A stretch of 64,000 nucleotides of DNA. Origin: Phytopseudomonas argentinensis. Its GTDB lineage: Bacteria > Pseudomonadota > Gammaproteobacteria > Pseudomonadales > Pseudomonadaceae. This document shows, one piece after another, positions 9,720 through 17,886 of the stretch. The first letter of the stretch is position 1; every line of letters begins with the position of its first letter. The stretch lies in the NCBI RefSeq assembly GCF_900113905.1, contig NZ_FORC01000001.1, positions 310,001-374,000 on the forward strand. The letters run 5' to 3'. A program made the position numbers and the translations under genes. The notes below the pieces were generated by a model. The model worked only from the letters and a program-made list of their open reading frames with translations, was not told the origin of the DNA and ran no database searches.

Positions 9720-10360
9720 TCGGCATCGTCATTCCCGCGCACAACGAAGAACAGCACCTGAACGCCTGCCTCGACGCCCTGCTCGAAGCCGCCGCCCATC
9801 CGGAACTGGATGTAGCGGTACGCATCCTGGTGGTGCTCGACAGTTGCGACGACGGCTCGGCCAGCGTGGCGGCCAGCTACCCGGTCGAGACCCTGGCCCT
9901 GCAGGCGCGCAATGTCGGTCGGGCACGCGCCGCAGGCGTGGCCTGGCAGTTGTCCCGCGGCGCCAGCTGGATCGCCTGCTCCGATGCCGACAGTCAGGTG
10001 GCTGCCGACTGGCTGCTGCGCCAGCAGCAGCTCGAAGCCGACGTGATATGCGGCACCGTGGAGGTCGTCGAGTGGGGCGAGCTCGATGACGGCGTGCAAC
10101 GCCGCTACCTGAGCGCCTACCAGGATCACGACGGCCATCGCCATATCCACGGCGCCAACCTGTCGTTCAGTGCCGAGGCCTATCGCCGTGCCGGTGGTTT
10201 CCAGGAGATCGTCGTCAACGAAGACGTGCAGTTGGTCGCCGACTTCGAGCGCGTCGGCGCCAGCATCGCCTGGAGCGCCCTGCCCCGGGTCTACACCAGC
10301 GCGCGCCTGGATTGCCGAGCCCGCGGCGGTTTCGGTGATTACCTGCGTTCGTTGCGCTAG
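9716..10360 (+). CDS. Family 2 glycosyltransferase
   Basis: 214 residues, a compact GT-A fold enzyme. The N-terminus IGIVIPAHNEEQHLNACLDA is the nucleotide-sugar binding start. DADSQ (about 90-94) is the metal-binding DxD-type motif, and GGFQEIVVNEDVQLV supplies the ED acceptor-site motif. I see no membrane segment, so it probably works in the cytoplasm. The start is a TTG at 9716 that overlaps the methyltransferase stop; no ATG fits the conserved N-terminus. It is the last gene of the co-translated run that begins with malQ. The donor and acceptor are unknown. Confidence 0.88.
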   Translation: MIGIVIPAHNEEQHLNACLDALLEAAAHPELDVAVRILVVLDSCDDGSASVAASYPVETLALQARNVGRARAAGVAWQLSRGASWIACSDADSQVAADWLLRQQQLEADVICGTVEVVEWGELDDGVQRRYLSAYQDHDGHRHIHGANLSFSAEAYRRAGGFQEIVVNEDVQLVADFERVGASIAWSALPRVYTSARLDCRARGGFGDYLRSLR

Positions 10361-10523
10361 GCGCTGTCAGCGCTCGCGCGGCAGCCGCCACGGGCCCTAG
10401 CCCCGCCGCACCTGCGGCAAAAACCTTGAACCGCCTCCTGGCCGCTCCAGTCGGAAATTTAACGACGCCCGTGCGCTTGCTGCGCCCGGGCACTCGCTCC
10501 TCGACCACCGCCAGGAGGACAGT

Positions 10524-10937
10524 ATGAAAGTCAGCGATATCATGACCCGCGGCGTGCAGACCATCACGCCGAGCCAGACCATCCACGAAGCCGCCGCGAT
10601 GATGGCGCGCATCGATTGTGGCGCCCTGCTGGTCAACCAGGACGACCGCCTGGTTGGCATGATCACCGATCGTGACATCACCATTCGCGCCGTGGCCACC
10701 GGCATGCCTGGCGAAACGCCGATTTCCGAAGTGATGAGCGGCGAGATCCGCTACTGCTTCGAGGACGAAGATGTGCGCGAGGTGGCCCGCAACATGGGGG
10801 ATAACCAGCTGCGCCGCCTGCCGGTGCTCAACCGCGACAAGCGCCTGGTTGGCGTGGTGTCACTGGGCAACCTGGCCCTGAGCGACGATCCGCAGGCCAG
10901 CGTCGATCTGTTGCGCCGCGTCACTGGCGCACACTGA
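10524..10937 (+). CDS. Two-CBS-domain protein
   Basis: 137 residues composed of two tandem CBS modules: about 1-60 (MKVSDIMTRGVQTITPSQTI, then LVGMITDRDITIRAVA) and about 70-125 (ISEVMSGEIRYCFEDED, then LVGVVSLGNLAL). CBS pairs bind adenosine nucleotides and act as energy or redox sensors, but stand-alone proteins like this usually have no assigned target. A good ribosome site (AGGAGG) sits about 10 bases before the ATG. It is separated from the glycosyltransferase by 163 bases and so is probably transcribed from its own promoter. It is followed by a 12-base-arm inverted repeat. Confidence 0.9.
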   Translation: MKVSDIMTRGVQTITPSQTIHEAAAMMARIDCGALLVNQDDRLVGMITDRDITIRAVATGMPGETPISEVMSGEIRYCFEDEDVREVARNMGDNQLRRLPVLNRDKRLVGVVSLGNLALSDDPQASVDLLRRVTGAH

Positions 10938-10945
10938 GCGATGAC

Positions 10946-10994
10946 CAGGCCAACGCGGAAACAAGACGCGCACCGGCATTTGCGCGTTGGCCTG
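10946..10994. repeat. Inverted repeat between the CBS and DUF72 genes
   Basis: Perfect 12-base arms (CAGGCCAACGCG at 10946-10957 and CGCGTTGGCCTG at 10983-10994) enclose a 25-base loop. No T-tract follows, so it is a weak terminator candidate. It could instead be an mRNA-stability hairpin or a protein-binding site, lying only 20 bases before the GTG of the next gene. Confidence 0.6.
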
Positions 10995-11014
10995 CTGGCT
11001 AGGGGTGATCTGCA

Positions 11015-11926
11015 GTGAAGCGCATTCATATCGGCATTTCCGGCTGGCGCTATGCGCCCTGGCGCGGCGACTTCTACCCCGAGGGGTTGAAGCAGCGCGA
11101 GGAGCTGGCGTTCGCCTCACGGGCGGTGAGCAGCATCGAGATCAATGGCTCGTTCTATGCCCTGCAGACCCCCGAGCGCTACGCCGGCTGGGCCGCCGAG
11201 ACCCCGGACGGTTTCTGCTTCGCGGTCAAGGCGCCGCGCTACATCAGCCATATCCGACGCCTCGATGACGTGGCCACGCCCATCGCCAACTTCTTCGCCT
11301 CTGGGCCTTTGCAGCTGGGTGACAAGCTGGGGCCGTTCCTCTGGCAATTCCCGCCGAGCATGGCCTTCGACGAGCAGCGTTTCGCCGATTTCCTGGCCCT
11401 GTTGCCAAAGGACACCGAGCATGCGGTGCGCTGCGCGCGTCGCGCCGATCGCCACCACGACGGCAGCCTGCAGGTGCCCCACCACCAGGCGTTGCGCCAC
11501 GCCGTGGAAATCCGCCACCCCAGCTTTCGCGACCCGGCCTTCATCAAGCTGCTGCGCAAGCACAAGGTGGCATTGGTATTCGCCGACAGCGCCGGTAAAT
11601 GGCCGTATGCCGAAGACCTGACCAGCGACTTCGTGTACCTGCGCCTGCACGGCAACAAGAAACTCTACGAAAGCGGCTACGACGAGCAGGCCATCGATCA
11701 CTGGCACCAGCGCATCGCCACCTGGAGCCGCGGCCAGCAACCGGACGACGCCGAGCTGATCGATGCCCGCAAGCCCCGCGCCCGCGCTTCACGCGATGTC
11801 TATTGCTACTTCGATAACGACCTCAAGGTACGCGCGCCTTACGACGCCTATGCGCTTTTACAGAAGTTCGACCTGGCCGGGGAGTTGCCCAACGCGCCCG
11901 GCCGGTCGCCAGGAGTAAGTTCATGA
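11015..11926 (+). CDS. DUF72 (YecE-like) protein
   Basis: 303 residues with the DUF72 hallmarks: [17 protein letters not shown] at the N-terminus, [12 protein letters not shown] at about 36-47, and [16 protein letters not shown] in the C-terminal third. The fold is a TIM barrel reminiscent of xylose isomerase/endonuclease IV, but no reaction is established. The start is a GTG at 11015; the conserved N-terminus begins immediately after it. The stop overlaps the next gene by 4 bases (ATGA), putting it at the head of the ybhP-clsB-ybhN unit. Its own contribution to lipid metabolism, if any, is unknown. Confidence 0.88.
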   Translation: MKRIHIGISGWRYAPWRGDFYPEGLKQREELAFASRAVSSIEINGSFYALQTPERYAGWAAETPDGFCFAVKAPRYISHIRRLDDVATPIANFFASGPLQLGDKLGPFLWQFPPSMAFDEQRFADFLALLPKDTEHAVRCARRADRHHDGSLQVPHHQALRHAVEIRHPSFRDPAFIKLLRKHKVALVFADSAGKWPYAEDLTSDFVYLRLHGNKKLYESGYDEQAIDHWHQRIATWSRGQQPDDAELIDARKPRARASRDVYCYFDNDLKVRAPYDAYALLQKFDLAGELPNAPGRSPGVSS

Positions 11927-12702
11927 CCACCCACCAACCGGCACCCACGGAGCTGGCCAGCGCGGTGCATACGTTGAAGATTCTCACCGTCAACACCCAC
12001 AAGGGCTTCACTGCCCTGAACCGCCGCTTCATCCTCCCCGAGCTGCGCGATGCGGTGCGCACGCTGTCGGCCGACATGGTGTTCCTGCAGGAGGTGCATG
12101 GCACGCACGAGCACCACGCCAAACGCTACGAGAACTGGCCACCCACTCCCCAATACGAGTTTCTCGCCGACAGCATGTGGCCGCAGTTCGCCTATGGCCG
12201 CAACGCCGTTTATCCCCACGGCGACCACGGCAATGCGCTGCTCTCCAAGTTTCCCATCCTGCGTCACGAGAACCTCGATATCTCAATCGGTACCCAGGAG
12301 CAACGCGGCCTGCTGCATTCGGTACTCGATGTGCCGGGGCATGCCGAAGTGCATGCCATCTGCGTGCACCTGGGCCTGCGCGAGATCCACCGCAAGCAGC
12401 AGCTCGGCCTGCTCTGCAAGATACTGGATCGGCTGCCCAGCGATGCGCCGGTGATCGTCGCCGGCGACTTCAATGACTGGCGCCAGCGCGCCGATGGGCT
12501 GCTGGCCGCCAGCGGCCTGAAAGAGGCCTTCGTCAGCGAACATGGCAAGCCGGCCAAGAGCTTCCCAGCGCGCTGGCCACTGCTGCGCCTGGACCGCATC
12601 TATGTACGCAACGCGACCACTCACAACCCGCAGGTGCTGTCGACCCGACCCTGGACGCACCTGTCGGATCATGCACCGTTGGCTGTGGAGATACGGCTAT
12701 GA
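11923..12702 (+). CDS. YbhP-like endonuclease/exonuclease/phosphatase family protein
   Basis: 259 residues of the EEP superfamily (DNase I, inositol-phosphate phosphatase and sphingomyelinase fold). Visible catalytic segments are NTHKGF near the N-terminus, VFLQEVHG at about 47-54 (metal-binding Glu), AGDFNDW in the C-terminal half and SDHAPL near the end. It is the positional equivalent of E. coli ybhP, upstream of clsB and ybhN. The substrate is unproven, but linkage to a phospholipid synthase makes a lipid phosphodiester plausible (inference). It overlaps its neighbours on both sides by 4 bases. Confidence 0.87.
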   Translation: MTTHQPAPTELASAVHTLKILTVNTHKGFTALNRRFILPELRDAVRTLSADMVFLQEVHGTHEHHAKRYENWPPTPQYEFLADSMWPQFAYGRNAVYPHGDHGNALLSKFPILRHENLDISIGTQEQRGLLHSVLDVPGHAEVHAICVHLGLREIHRKQQLGLLCKILDRLPSDAPVIVAGDFNDWRQRADGLLAASGLKEAFVSEHGKPAKSFPARWPLLRLDRIYVRNATTHNPQVLSTRPWTHLSDHAPLAVEIRL

Positions 12703-13931
12703 AGTACGACTGGCGTGATGGCAACCAGGTCGATTTGCTGATCAACGGCGAGGAATTCTACCCCGCCGTGTTCGAATCTATCCGCAACGCCCGGCAGGAA
12801 GTGCTGCTGGAAACCTTCATCATCTTCGAAGACAAGGTGGGCATGGAGCTGCAGCAGGCGTTGATCGCCGCGGCCCGCAATGGCGCCAGCGTGGAGATCA
12901 CCGTGGATGGCTACGGCACCGCCGACCTGTCCACCGAATACGTTGCCGCGCTGACCGCCGCCGGGGTGCGCGTTCACATGTTCGACCCCGGCAAGCGCCT
13001 GCTGGGCATGCGCACCAATCTGTTCCGCCGCCTGCACCGCAAGATCGTGGTGGTCGACAGTGAAATCGCCTACATCGGCGGCATCAACTTTGGTGCCGAT
13101 CACCTCGGCGACTATGGCCCGATGGCCAAGCAGGACTATGCAGTGCGGGTGCGCGGCCCGATCGTCGCCGACCTGCACACCGCCGCCGAACGCCTGCTCG
13201 AAGCGCGTGACGACCGCGAGGTGGCCAAGCGCCGGGTCAACCAGCCGGGCCAGCACCGGCATGCCGGCAACAGCCGCCTGTTGATGACCATCCGGGATAA
13301 TGGCGACGACACCAACACCATCGAACAGCATTACCTGGACGCCATACGCAACGCCCAGCATCGGCTGATCGTCGCCAACGCCTACTTCTTCCCCGGCTAT
13401 CGCCTGCTGCGCGAGTTGCGCAACGCCGCGCGCCGGGGCGTGAAGGTGACGCTGATCCTGCAGGGCCAGCCGGACATGCCCCTGGTGCGCCTGTGCTCGC
13501 GGCTGACCTACAACTACCTGCTGCGCGATGGCGTGACCATCTACGAATACTGCCAACGCCCGCTGCATGGCAAGGTCGCCCTGGCCGACCATGAGTGGTG
13601 CACCGTGGGTTCGAGCAACCTCGACCCCCTGAGCCTGTCGCTCAACCTGGAAGCCAACGTGATCATCCGCGACCCGGCGCTCAATCGGCGCCTGTACGAG
13701 CACCTGTCGCAACTCGCCGCGTCGAGCTGCAAGTCGGTACCCCTGCAGCGGGTGATGCGCGGCTACTGGTGGCGCGCGCCGCTGATCTTCCTGTGCTTCC
13801 ACTTCCTGCGCCATTTCCCGGCCATCGCGGGCTGGTTCCCGGCGCATTCCCCGCGGCTCAAGCTGCTCAAACCCGATGTTGAAGCGCCGCAATGCGGCAC
13901 CCTGCAGGTCGACCAGGAGAAAGCCTCGTGA
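12699..13931 (+). CDS. clsB: Cardiolipin synthase ClsB
   Basis: 410-residue phospholipase D superfamily enzyme. The two HKD motifs are visible: H113, K115, D120 ([10 protein letters not shown]) and H290, K292, D297 ([10 protein letters not shown]), each followed by the GG/SSN signature (IGGINFG, VGSSNLD). ClsB condenses phosphatidylglycerol molecules to cardiolipin at the inner membrane. The length matches E. coli ClsB (413, recalled). A hydrophobic stretch near 345-365 may help membrane attachment. It lies in the ybhP-clsB-ybhN order. The start overlaps the ybhP stop (ATGA) and the stop overlaps a GTG start. Confidence 0.94.
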   Translation: MKYDWRDGNQVDLLINGEEFYPAVFESIRNARQEVLLETFIIFEDKVGMELQQALIAAARNGASVEITVDGYGTADLSTEYVAALTAAGVRVHMFDPGKRLLGMRTNLFRRLHRKIVVVDSEIAYIGGINFGADHLGDYGPMAKQDYAVRVRGPIVADLHTAAERLLEARDDREVAKRRVNQPGQHRHAGNSRLLMTIRDNGDDTNTIEQHYLDAIRNAQHRLIVANAYFFPGYRLLRELRNAARRGVKVTLILQGQPDMPLVRLCSRLTYNYLLRDGVTIYEYCQRPLHGKVALADHEWCTVGSSNLDPLSLSLNLEANVIIRDPALNRRLYEHLSQLAASSCKSVPLQRVMRGYWWRAPLIFLCFHFLRHFPAIAGWFPAHSPRLKLLKPDVEAPQCGTLQVDQEKAS

Positions 13932-14917
13932 GCAATGCCGATGACAAGCAGGGCAAACCTGCATGGCGCTGGGCCAAGCGCCTGCTGACCCTGTGTTTCT
14001 TCATCTTGGTACCGGTGCTGCTGTTCATGCTGGTCAAGAATCTCGACTGGCAGGAGGTCAGCCAGGCACTGCGCGGCTACAGCACCAGCATCCTGCTCGC
14101 CGCGGTCGGCGTCACCGTGCTGAGCTACGCCGTGTACTCGAGCTTCGACCTGATCGGCCGCGCCTACACCCAGCACGGCCTGCCCGCGCGCCAGGTGCTG
14201 CCACTGACCTTCGTGTGCTACGCCTTCACCCTCAACCTGAGTTCGTGGGTCGGCGGCGTGGCCCTGCGCTATCGCCTTTATTCGCGCCTCGGCCTGAAGG
14301 TATCGACCATCACCCGAGTGCTCAGCATGAGCCTGATCACCAACTGGCTGGGCTATATCCTGCTGGCCGGCGTGCTGTTCACCTTTGGCCTGCTGAAGTT
14401 GCCCGAAGGCTGGGCGATCGGCGCCACCGGGCTACGCATCATCGGCCTGGCCCTGCTCGTGGTCGGTATCGGCTACCTGCTGGCCTGCCAGTTTTCCAGC
14501 CGCCGCAGCTGGACTATTCGCGGCCACGAACTGACCTTGCCGGCCCTGCCCATGGCCTTGCTGCAAGCAGGCCTCGGTGCCCTGAACTGGTCGTTGATGG
14601 CGCTGATCATCTACCTGCTGCTGCCTGAGGACGCCTTCTACCCGACCATCCTGGGCATCCTGATGATCAGCAGCATCGCCGGCGTGATCACCCATATCCC
14701 GGCCGGCCTGGGGGTGATCGAGGCGGTGTTCATCGCCATGCTGCAGCACGAGATGTCCAAGGGCAGCATCGTCGCCGCATTGATCGGCTACCGGGCGATC
14801 TACTTCCTGCTACCCCTGGTAGTGGCCTGCGTGGTCTACCTGGTGCTGGAAAAACGCGCCAAGAAGCTGCGCCAGAACGCCGGCCAGGAAAACAGCGAAG
14901 AGCCACGCCCCGCCTGA
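13928..14917 (+). CDS. YbhN-like inner membrane protein (LPG synthase TM / UPF0104 family)
   Basis: 329 residues with about eight hydrophobic segments from residue 18 to 315 and a short basic C-terminal tail. This is the pattern of the YbhN/UPF0104 family, related to the flippase half of MprF. Motifs such as SSWVGGVALRYRLYSRLG and HIPAGLGVIEAVF fit. The GTG at 13928 overlaps the clsB stop and is preferred over an upstream in-frame ATG inside clsB. In E. coli, ybhN follows clsB in the same way. A role in moving or organising anionic phospholipids is inference. Confidence 0.9.
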   Translation: MSNADDKQGKPAWRWAKRLLTLCFFILVPVLLFMLVKNLDWQEVSQALRGYSTSILLAAVGVTVLSYAVYSSFDLIGRAYTQHGLPARQVLPLTFVCYAFTLNLSSWVGGVALRYRLYSRLGLKVSTITRVLSMSLITNWLGYILLAGVLFTFGLLKLPEGWAIGATGLRIIGLALLVVGIGYLLACQFSSRRSWTIRGHELTLPALPMALLQAGLGALNWSLMALIIYLLLPEDAFYPTILGILMISSIAGVITHIPAGLGVIEAVFIAMLQHEMSKGSIVAALIGYRAIYFLLPLVVACVVYLVLEKRAKKLRQNAGQENSEEPRPA

Positions 14918-14924
14918 CCAGCGG

Positions 14925-14962
14925 CCCTTTGATCGGGATCAGCCTTGATCCCGGTCAAAGGG
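14925..14962. promoter_or_regulatory. Palindrome with two Anr/Fnr-like boxes (or terminator)
   Basis: Inverted repeat with 17-base arms (14925-14941 and 14946-14962, one mismatch) and a 4-base loop. Each half holds a site close to TTGAT-N4-ATCAA: TTGATCGGGATCAG at 14929-14942 and TTGATCCCGGTCAA at 14945-14958. The second box is centred about 41 bases before a likely start site if TAGGCT at about 14981 is the -10, which is class-II Fnr spacing, and it precedes the DUF3079 gene. The same hairpin is followed by GTCTTTG and could terminate the ybhN operon. Confidence 0.55.
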
Positions 14963-15013
14963 TCTTTGCCGTACCGCGCTAGGCTGCAGGCAAAGCCCTG
15001 AGGAGCGCGCGCC

Positions 15014-15226
15014 ATGGCCAAGAAATTTCCCCTGCAACCCGTCAACCCCGAGCGCATCTGCTGGGGCTGCGACCGCTATTGCAGCGCCACCGATCTGGAG
15101 TGCGGCAATGGTGCCAGTCGCACCCAGCACCCCATCGAACTGTTCGGCGAGGACTGGTACCTGGACGGCAGTTGGGGCATCGAGCCGCCAGGCGACGATC
15201 AGAAGCCCAAGCAACGGCAGATCTGA
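15014..15226 (+). CDS. DUF3079 small cysteine-rich protein
   Basis: 70 residues, starting MAKKFPLQPVNPERICWGCD. Four cysteines (ICWGCDRYC and DLECGNG) could bind a metal or iron-sulfur centre. This matches the DUF3079 family, whose function is unknown. The ribosome site is GAGGA about 10 bases before the ATG. Upstream lie two Anr-like boxes, so low-oxygen induction is plausible. It converges with the MocR gene, whose stop is only 2 bases away. Confidence 0.88.
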   Translation: MAKKFPLQPVNPERICWGCDRYCSATDLECGNGASRTQHPIELFGEDWYLDGSWGIEPPGDDQKPKQRQI

Positions 15227-15228
15227 AT

Positions 15229-16701
15229 TCAACCCGGTAATCTCCAGGCCCTGCGCAGGGCCTGCAGCGCCTCAAAGATGGCCTGTTCCGGCACCGCCGC
15301 AAAGCCCATCACCAACCCGCCGCGCTGATCCGGCGCTGTATTGCCCTCGGGCAGCCACTGCACGCTGAGCGGATTGATCTCCACGCCAACCCTAGCCGCC
15401 GCGGCGATCAGCGCCTGCTCGCGGGCCAGGCTGTCACAGCGCACGCTCAGGTGCAGGCCGGCATGCACCTCTGGCAGCGGCGCGCAGCCGGGCACGGACT
15501 CCGGCCAGCCGGCAAGCAGGGCGTCGCGCCGGGCTCGGGCGGCATTGCGCATGCGGCGGATATGCCGTTGAAAATGCCCGGCAGCGATGAATTCGGCCAT
15601 CACCGCCTGGGTGCCGATTTCCGAATGGCGCATGTCCACCGCGCGGCGCCTGGCGAAAGCCTGGGCCAGACGCGGCGGCAATACCAGGTAGCCCAGGCGC
15701 AGTGCCGGAAAGACGATCTTGCTGAAGGTGCCGACGTACAGCACCCGCTGGCCGCGATCCAGCGCCGCCAGGGGCGCCAGGGGCGTACCGCTGTAGCGGT
15801 ACTCGCCGTCGTAGTCGTCCTCGATGATCCAGGCGTCGTTGCGCTCGGCCCAGTCGAGCAGGGCCAGGCGTCTGGGCAGCGACAGCGTCACCCCGGTCGG
15901 GTATTGGTGCGACGGCGTGACGTAGGCCAGCCGGCACTGCCCTGCCCGCTCCAGTGCAGCGACATCCAGACCCTCGGCGTCGATGCCGATACCCGCCAGC
16001 CGCGCCCCGGCAACGCTGAAGGCATGGGCGGCAGCACGGTAACCAGGGTCCTCCATGGCGACCCGGTCACCAGGCTGCAGCAACAGCTGGGTGCACAGGC
16101 TGATCGCCTGCTGGGCGCCACAGGTGATGACGATCTGCGCCGGGTCGCACTGCAGGCCGCGGCTGCTGCGCAGGTAGACGGCGATCAGTTCACGCAGTTG
16201 CCAGTCGCCGGCCGGGTCGCCGTAGCCCAGGCGAGCGGCCGAGGGCCGGCGCCAGAAGCGCGCGGACAGGCGGGCCCAAATATCGAAGGGAAACAGATCG
16301 AAGGCCGGTATACCGACCCGAAATGCCCGCGGCGGCCCCGGTAGCGGCGGCGGCAGGTGATGGGCATCGAGCAGCTGCAAGGCGGCGCCGCTGACACGGC
16401 CTTCGGGCGCGACGGCAGGCGGCGTCGCCAGCGCGGCGATGGCGGCGACATAGGTGCCGTCGCCAACCCGGCCCTGCAGGTAGCCTTCGGCGTGGAGCTG
16501 ATCCAGCGCCCGGTTGACGGTATTGCGCGAAACCCCCAGCAGCTCCGCCAGCTGGCGGCTGGCCGGCAGGCGCGTGCCACCCGGCAGGCGGCCATCGAGC
16601 ATGCGTTCACGCAACGCCTGGTACAGCTGACGCGAGAGGCCCGCGCCGGACTGCAGGCACAAGCCCGAGAGATCGACGGGCAGCGATGCTGAGGCGGCCA
16701 T
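15229..16701 (-). CDS. MocR-family regulator (GntR HTH plus aminotransferase domain)
   Basis: 490 residues. The N-terminal GntR winged helix (about 18-80) shows TRLPASRQLAELLGVSRNTV and LHAEGYLQGRVGDGTYVA. A fold-type I aminotransferase-like domain follows (about 115-480), with DDYDGEY and the PLP-lysine segment VGTFSKIVFPALRLGY. MocR proteins sense PLP or amino-compound ligands and usually control a divergent target, here paiB 89 bases away. The ATG at 16701 is preferred over the adjacent TTG at 16704. The regulator's ligand is unknown; polyamine or amino-acid metabolism is suggested by the PaiB and acetyltransferase genes. Confidence 0.92.
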   Translation of the reverse strand: MAASASLPVDLSGLCLQSGAGLSRQLYQALRERMLDGRLPGGTRLPASRQLAELLGVSRNTVNRALDQLHAEGYLQGRVGDGTYVAAIAALATPPAVAPEGRVSGAALQLLDAHHLPPPLPGPPRAFRVGIPAFDLFPFDIWARLSARFWRRPSAARLGYGDPAGDWQLRELIAVYLRSSRGLQCDPAQIVITCGAQQAISLCTQLLLQPGDRVAMEDPGYRAAAHAFSVAGARLAGIGIDAEGLDVAALERAGQCRLAYVTPSHQYPTGVTLSLPRRLALLDWAERNDAWIIEDDYDGEYRYSGTPLAPLAALDRGQRVLYVGTFSKIVFPALRLGYLVLPPRLAQAFARRRAVDMRHSEIGTQAVMAEFIAAGHFQRHIRRMRNAARARRDALLAGWPESVPGCAPLPEVHAGLHLSVRCDSLAREQALIAAAARVGVEINPLSVQWLPEGNTAPDQRGGLVMGFAAVPEQAIFEALQALRRAWRLPG

Positions 16702-16790
16702 CAATTGGCTCCATGAAAGTCACGAGGAATGGATCTTACAACAGACCAATGGCAGGCCTAGGATAACCGCGTCCACAGAAGGAACGCGCC

Positions 16791-17420
16791 ATGTACACGC
16801 CCTCCGCCTTTCGCCAGAACGACCTCGCCACCCTGCACCGCGAGATCCGCGCCTGCCGCCTGGCGACCCTGGTCAGCCATGGCGAAAACGGCCTGCAGGC
16901 CAGCCACCTGCCGCTGCTGCTGCGCCCCGAGCAGGGCGAGTACGGCACGCTGTACGGCCATCTGGCGCGGGCCAACCCCCATGCCCGCCTGCTGGCCGAA
17001 GGCGGTGAAGCCCTGGTGATGTTCAGCGGCGCCGATGCCTATGTCAGCCCGTCCTGGTACCCGGCCAAGGCCGAGCACGGCAAGGTGGTGCCGACCTGGA
17101 ACTACATTGCCGTACATGCCCATGGTCGCGCCGAAGTATTCGACGATGCCGAGCGCCTGCTGGCCCTGCTTCGCGAGCTGACCGACCGCCACGAGCAACC
17201 GCGCCCGCAGCCCTGGGCCATCGCCGACGCGCCGCCGGATTACATCGACGGCATGCTGCGCGCCATCGTCGGCTTCGCCCTGCCCATCGAGCGCCTGGAA
17301 GGCAAATGGAAACTTGGCCAGAACCGCAGCGCGGCTGATCAGCACGGCGTGCGCAGCGGCCTGGCCGCCAGCCTCGATCCTCGCGACCGCGCCCTGGCGC
17401 AGCGCATGACCGATCGATAA
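16791..17420 (+). CDS. paiB: PaiB-like FMN-binding protein
   Basis: 209 residues with the PaiB signature MYTPSAFRQND at the N-terminus, a split-barrel FMN-binding core (LATLVSHGENGLQASHLPLLL) and WNYIAVHAHGRAEVFDD. In Bacillus, PaiA (a GNAT polyamine acetyltransferase) and PaiB form an operon. Here two GNAT genes follow directly. Family members were named negative regulators of protease and sporulation genes, but their biochemical activity is poorly defined. It is divergent from the MocR regulator, the probable controller. Confidence 0.9.
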   Translation: MYTPSAFRQNDLATLHREIRACRLATLVSHGENGLQASHLPLLLRPEQGEYGTLYGHLARANPHARLLAEGGEALVMFSGADAYVSPSWYPAKAEHGKVVPTWNYIAVHAHGRAEVFDDAERLLALLRELTDRHEQPRPQPWAIADAPPDYIDGMLRAIVGFALPIERLEGKWKLGQNRSAADQHGVRSGLAASLDPRDRALAQRMTDR

Positions 17421-17434
17421 CAGGAGACCGAACC

Positions 17435-17872
17435 ATGGAAATACGCCCCGTAACCGCTGACGATCACGCCGCGTGGATGCCCCTCTGGCAGGGCTACCAG
17501 CGCTTCTACGCCACCGAAATCCCCGAGGCCACCAGCAGATTGACCTGGCAGCGCTTTCTCGCCGCCGGTGAGCCGATGCACGCGGCCCTGGCCTGGCAAG
17601 ATGGCCATGCTGTCGCAATGGTGCATTGGATCTTCCACCGCTCCTGCTGGACCAGCGGCGACTACTGCTACCTGCAGGACCTGTTCGTCGACGAGCAGCT
17701 GCGCGGCGGCGGCATTGGCCGCAGGCTGATCGAACATGTCTGCGCCCAGGCTCGTCTTGCCGGCGCGTCACGGGTGCACTGGCTGACCCACGAGAGCAAT
17801 AGCACCGCCATGCAGCTGTACGACCGCATCGCCGAGCGCCCCGGCCTCGTGCAATACCGCAAAAAGCTGTGA
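17435..17872 (+). CDS. GNAT N-acetyltransferase
   Basis: 145 residues covering a single GNAT fold. The acetyl-CoA loop is LRGGGIGRRLIEHV at about 90-103, preceded by YLQDLFVDEQ (beta-4), and the C-terminal WLTHESNSTAMQLYDRIAE is the usual beta-6/alpha-4 segment. The closest recognisable pattern is of small-molecule (amine) acetyltransferases, but the substrate cannot be read from sequence. It begins 14 bases after paiB, with AGGAG upstream, and probably shares its transcript. A PaiA-like polyamine role is inference from position. Confidence 0.88.
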   Translation: MEIRPVTADDHAAWMPLWQGYQRFYATEIPEATSRLTWQRFLAAGEPMHAALAWQDGHAVAMVHWIFHRSCWTSGDYCYLQDLFVDEQLRGGGIGRRLIEHVCAQARLAGASRVHWLTHESNSTAMQLYDRIAERPGLVQYRKKL

Positions 17873-17886
17873 ACAGGAGCCCGACC

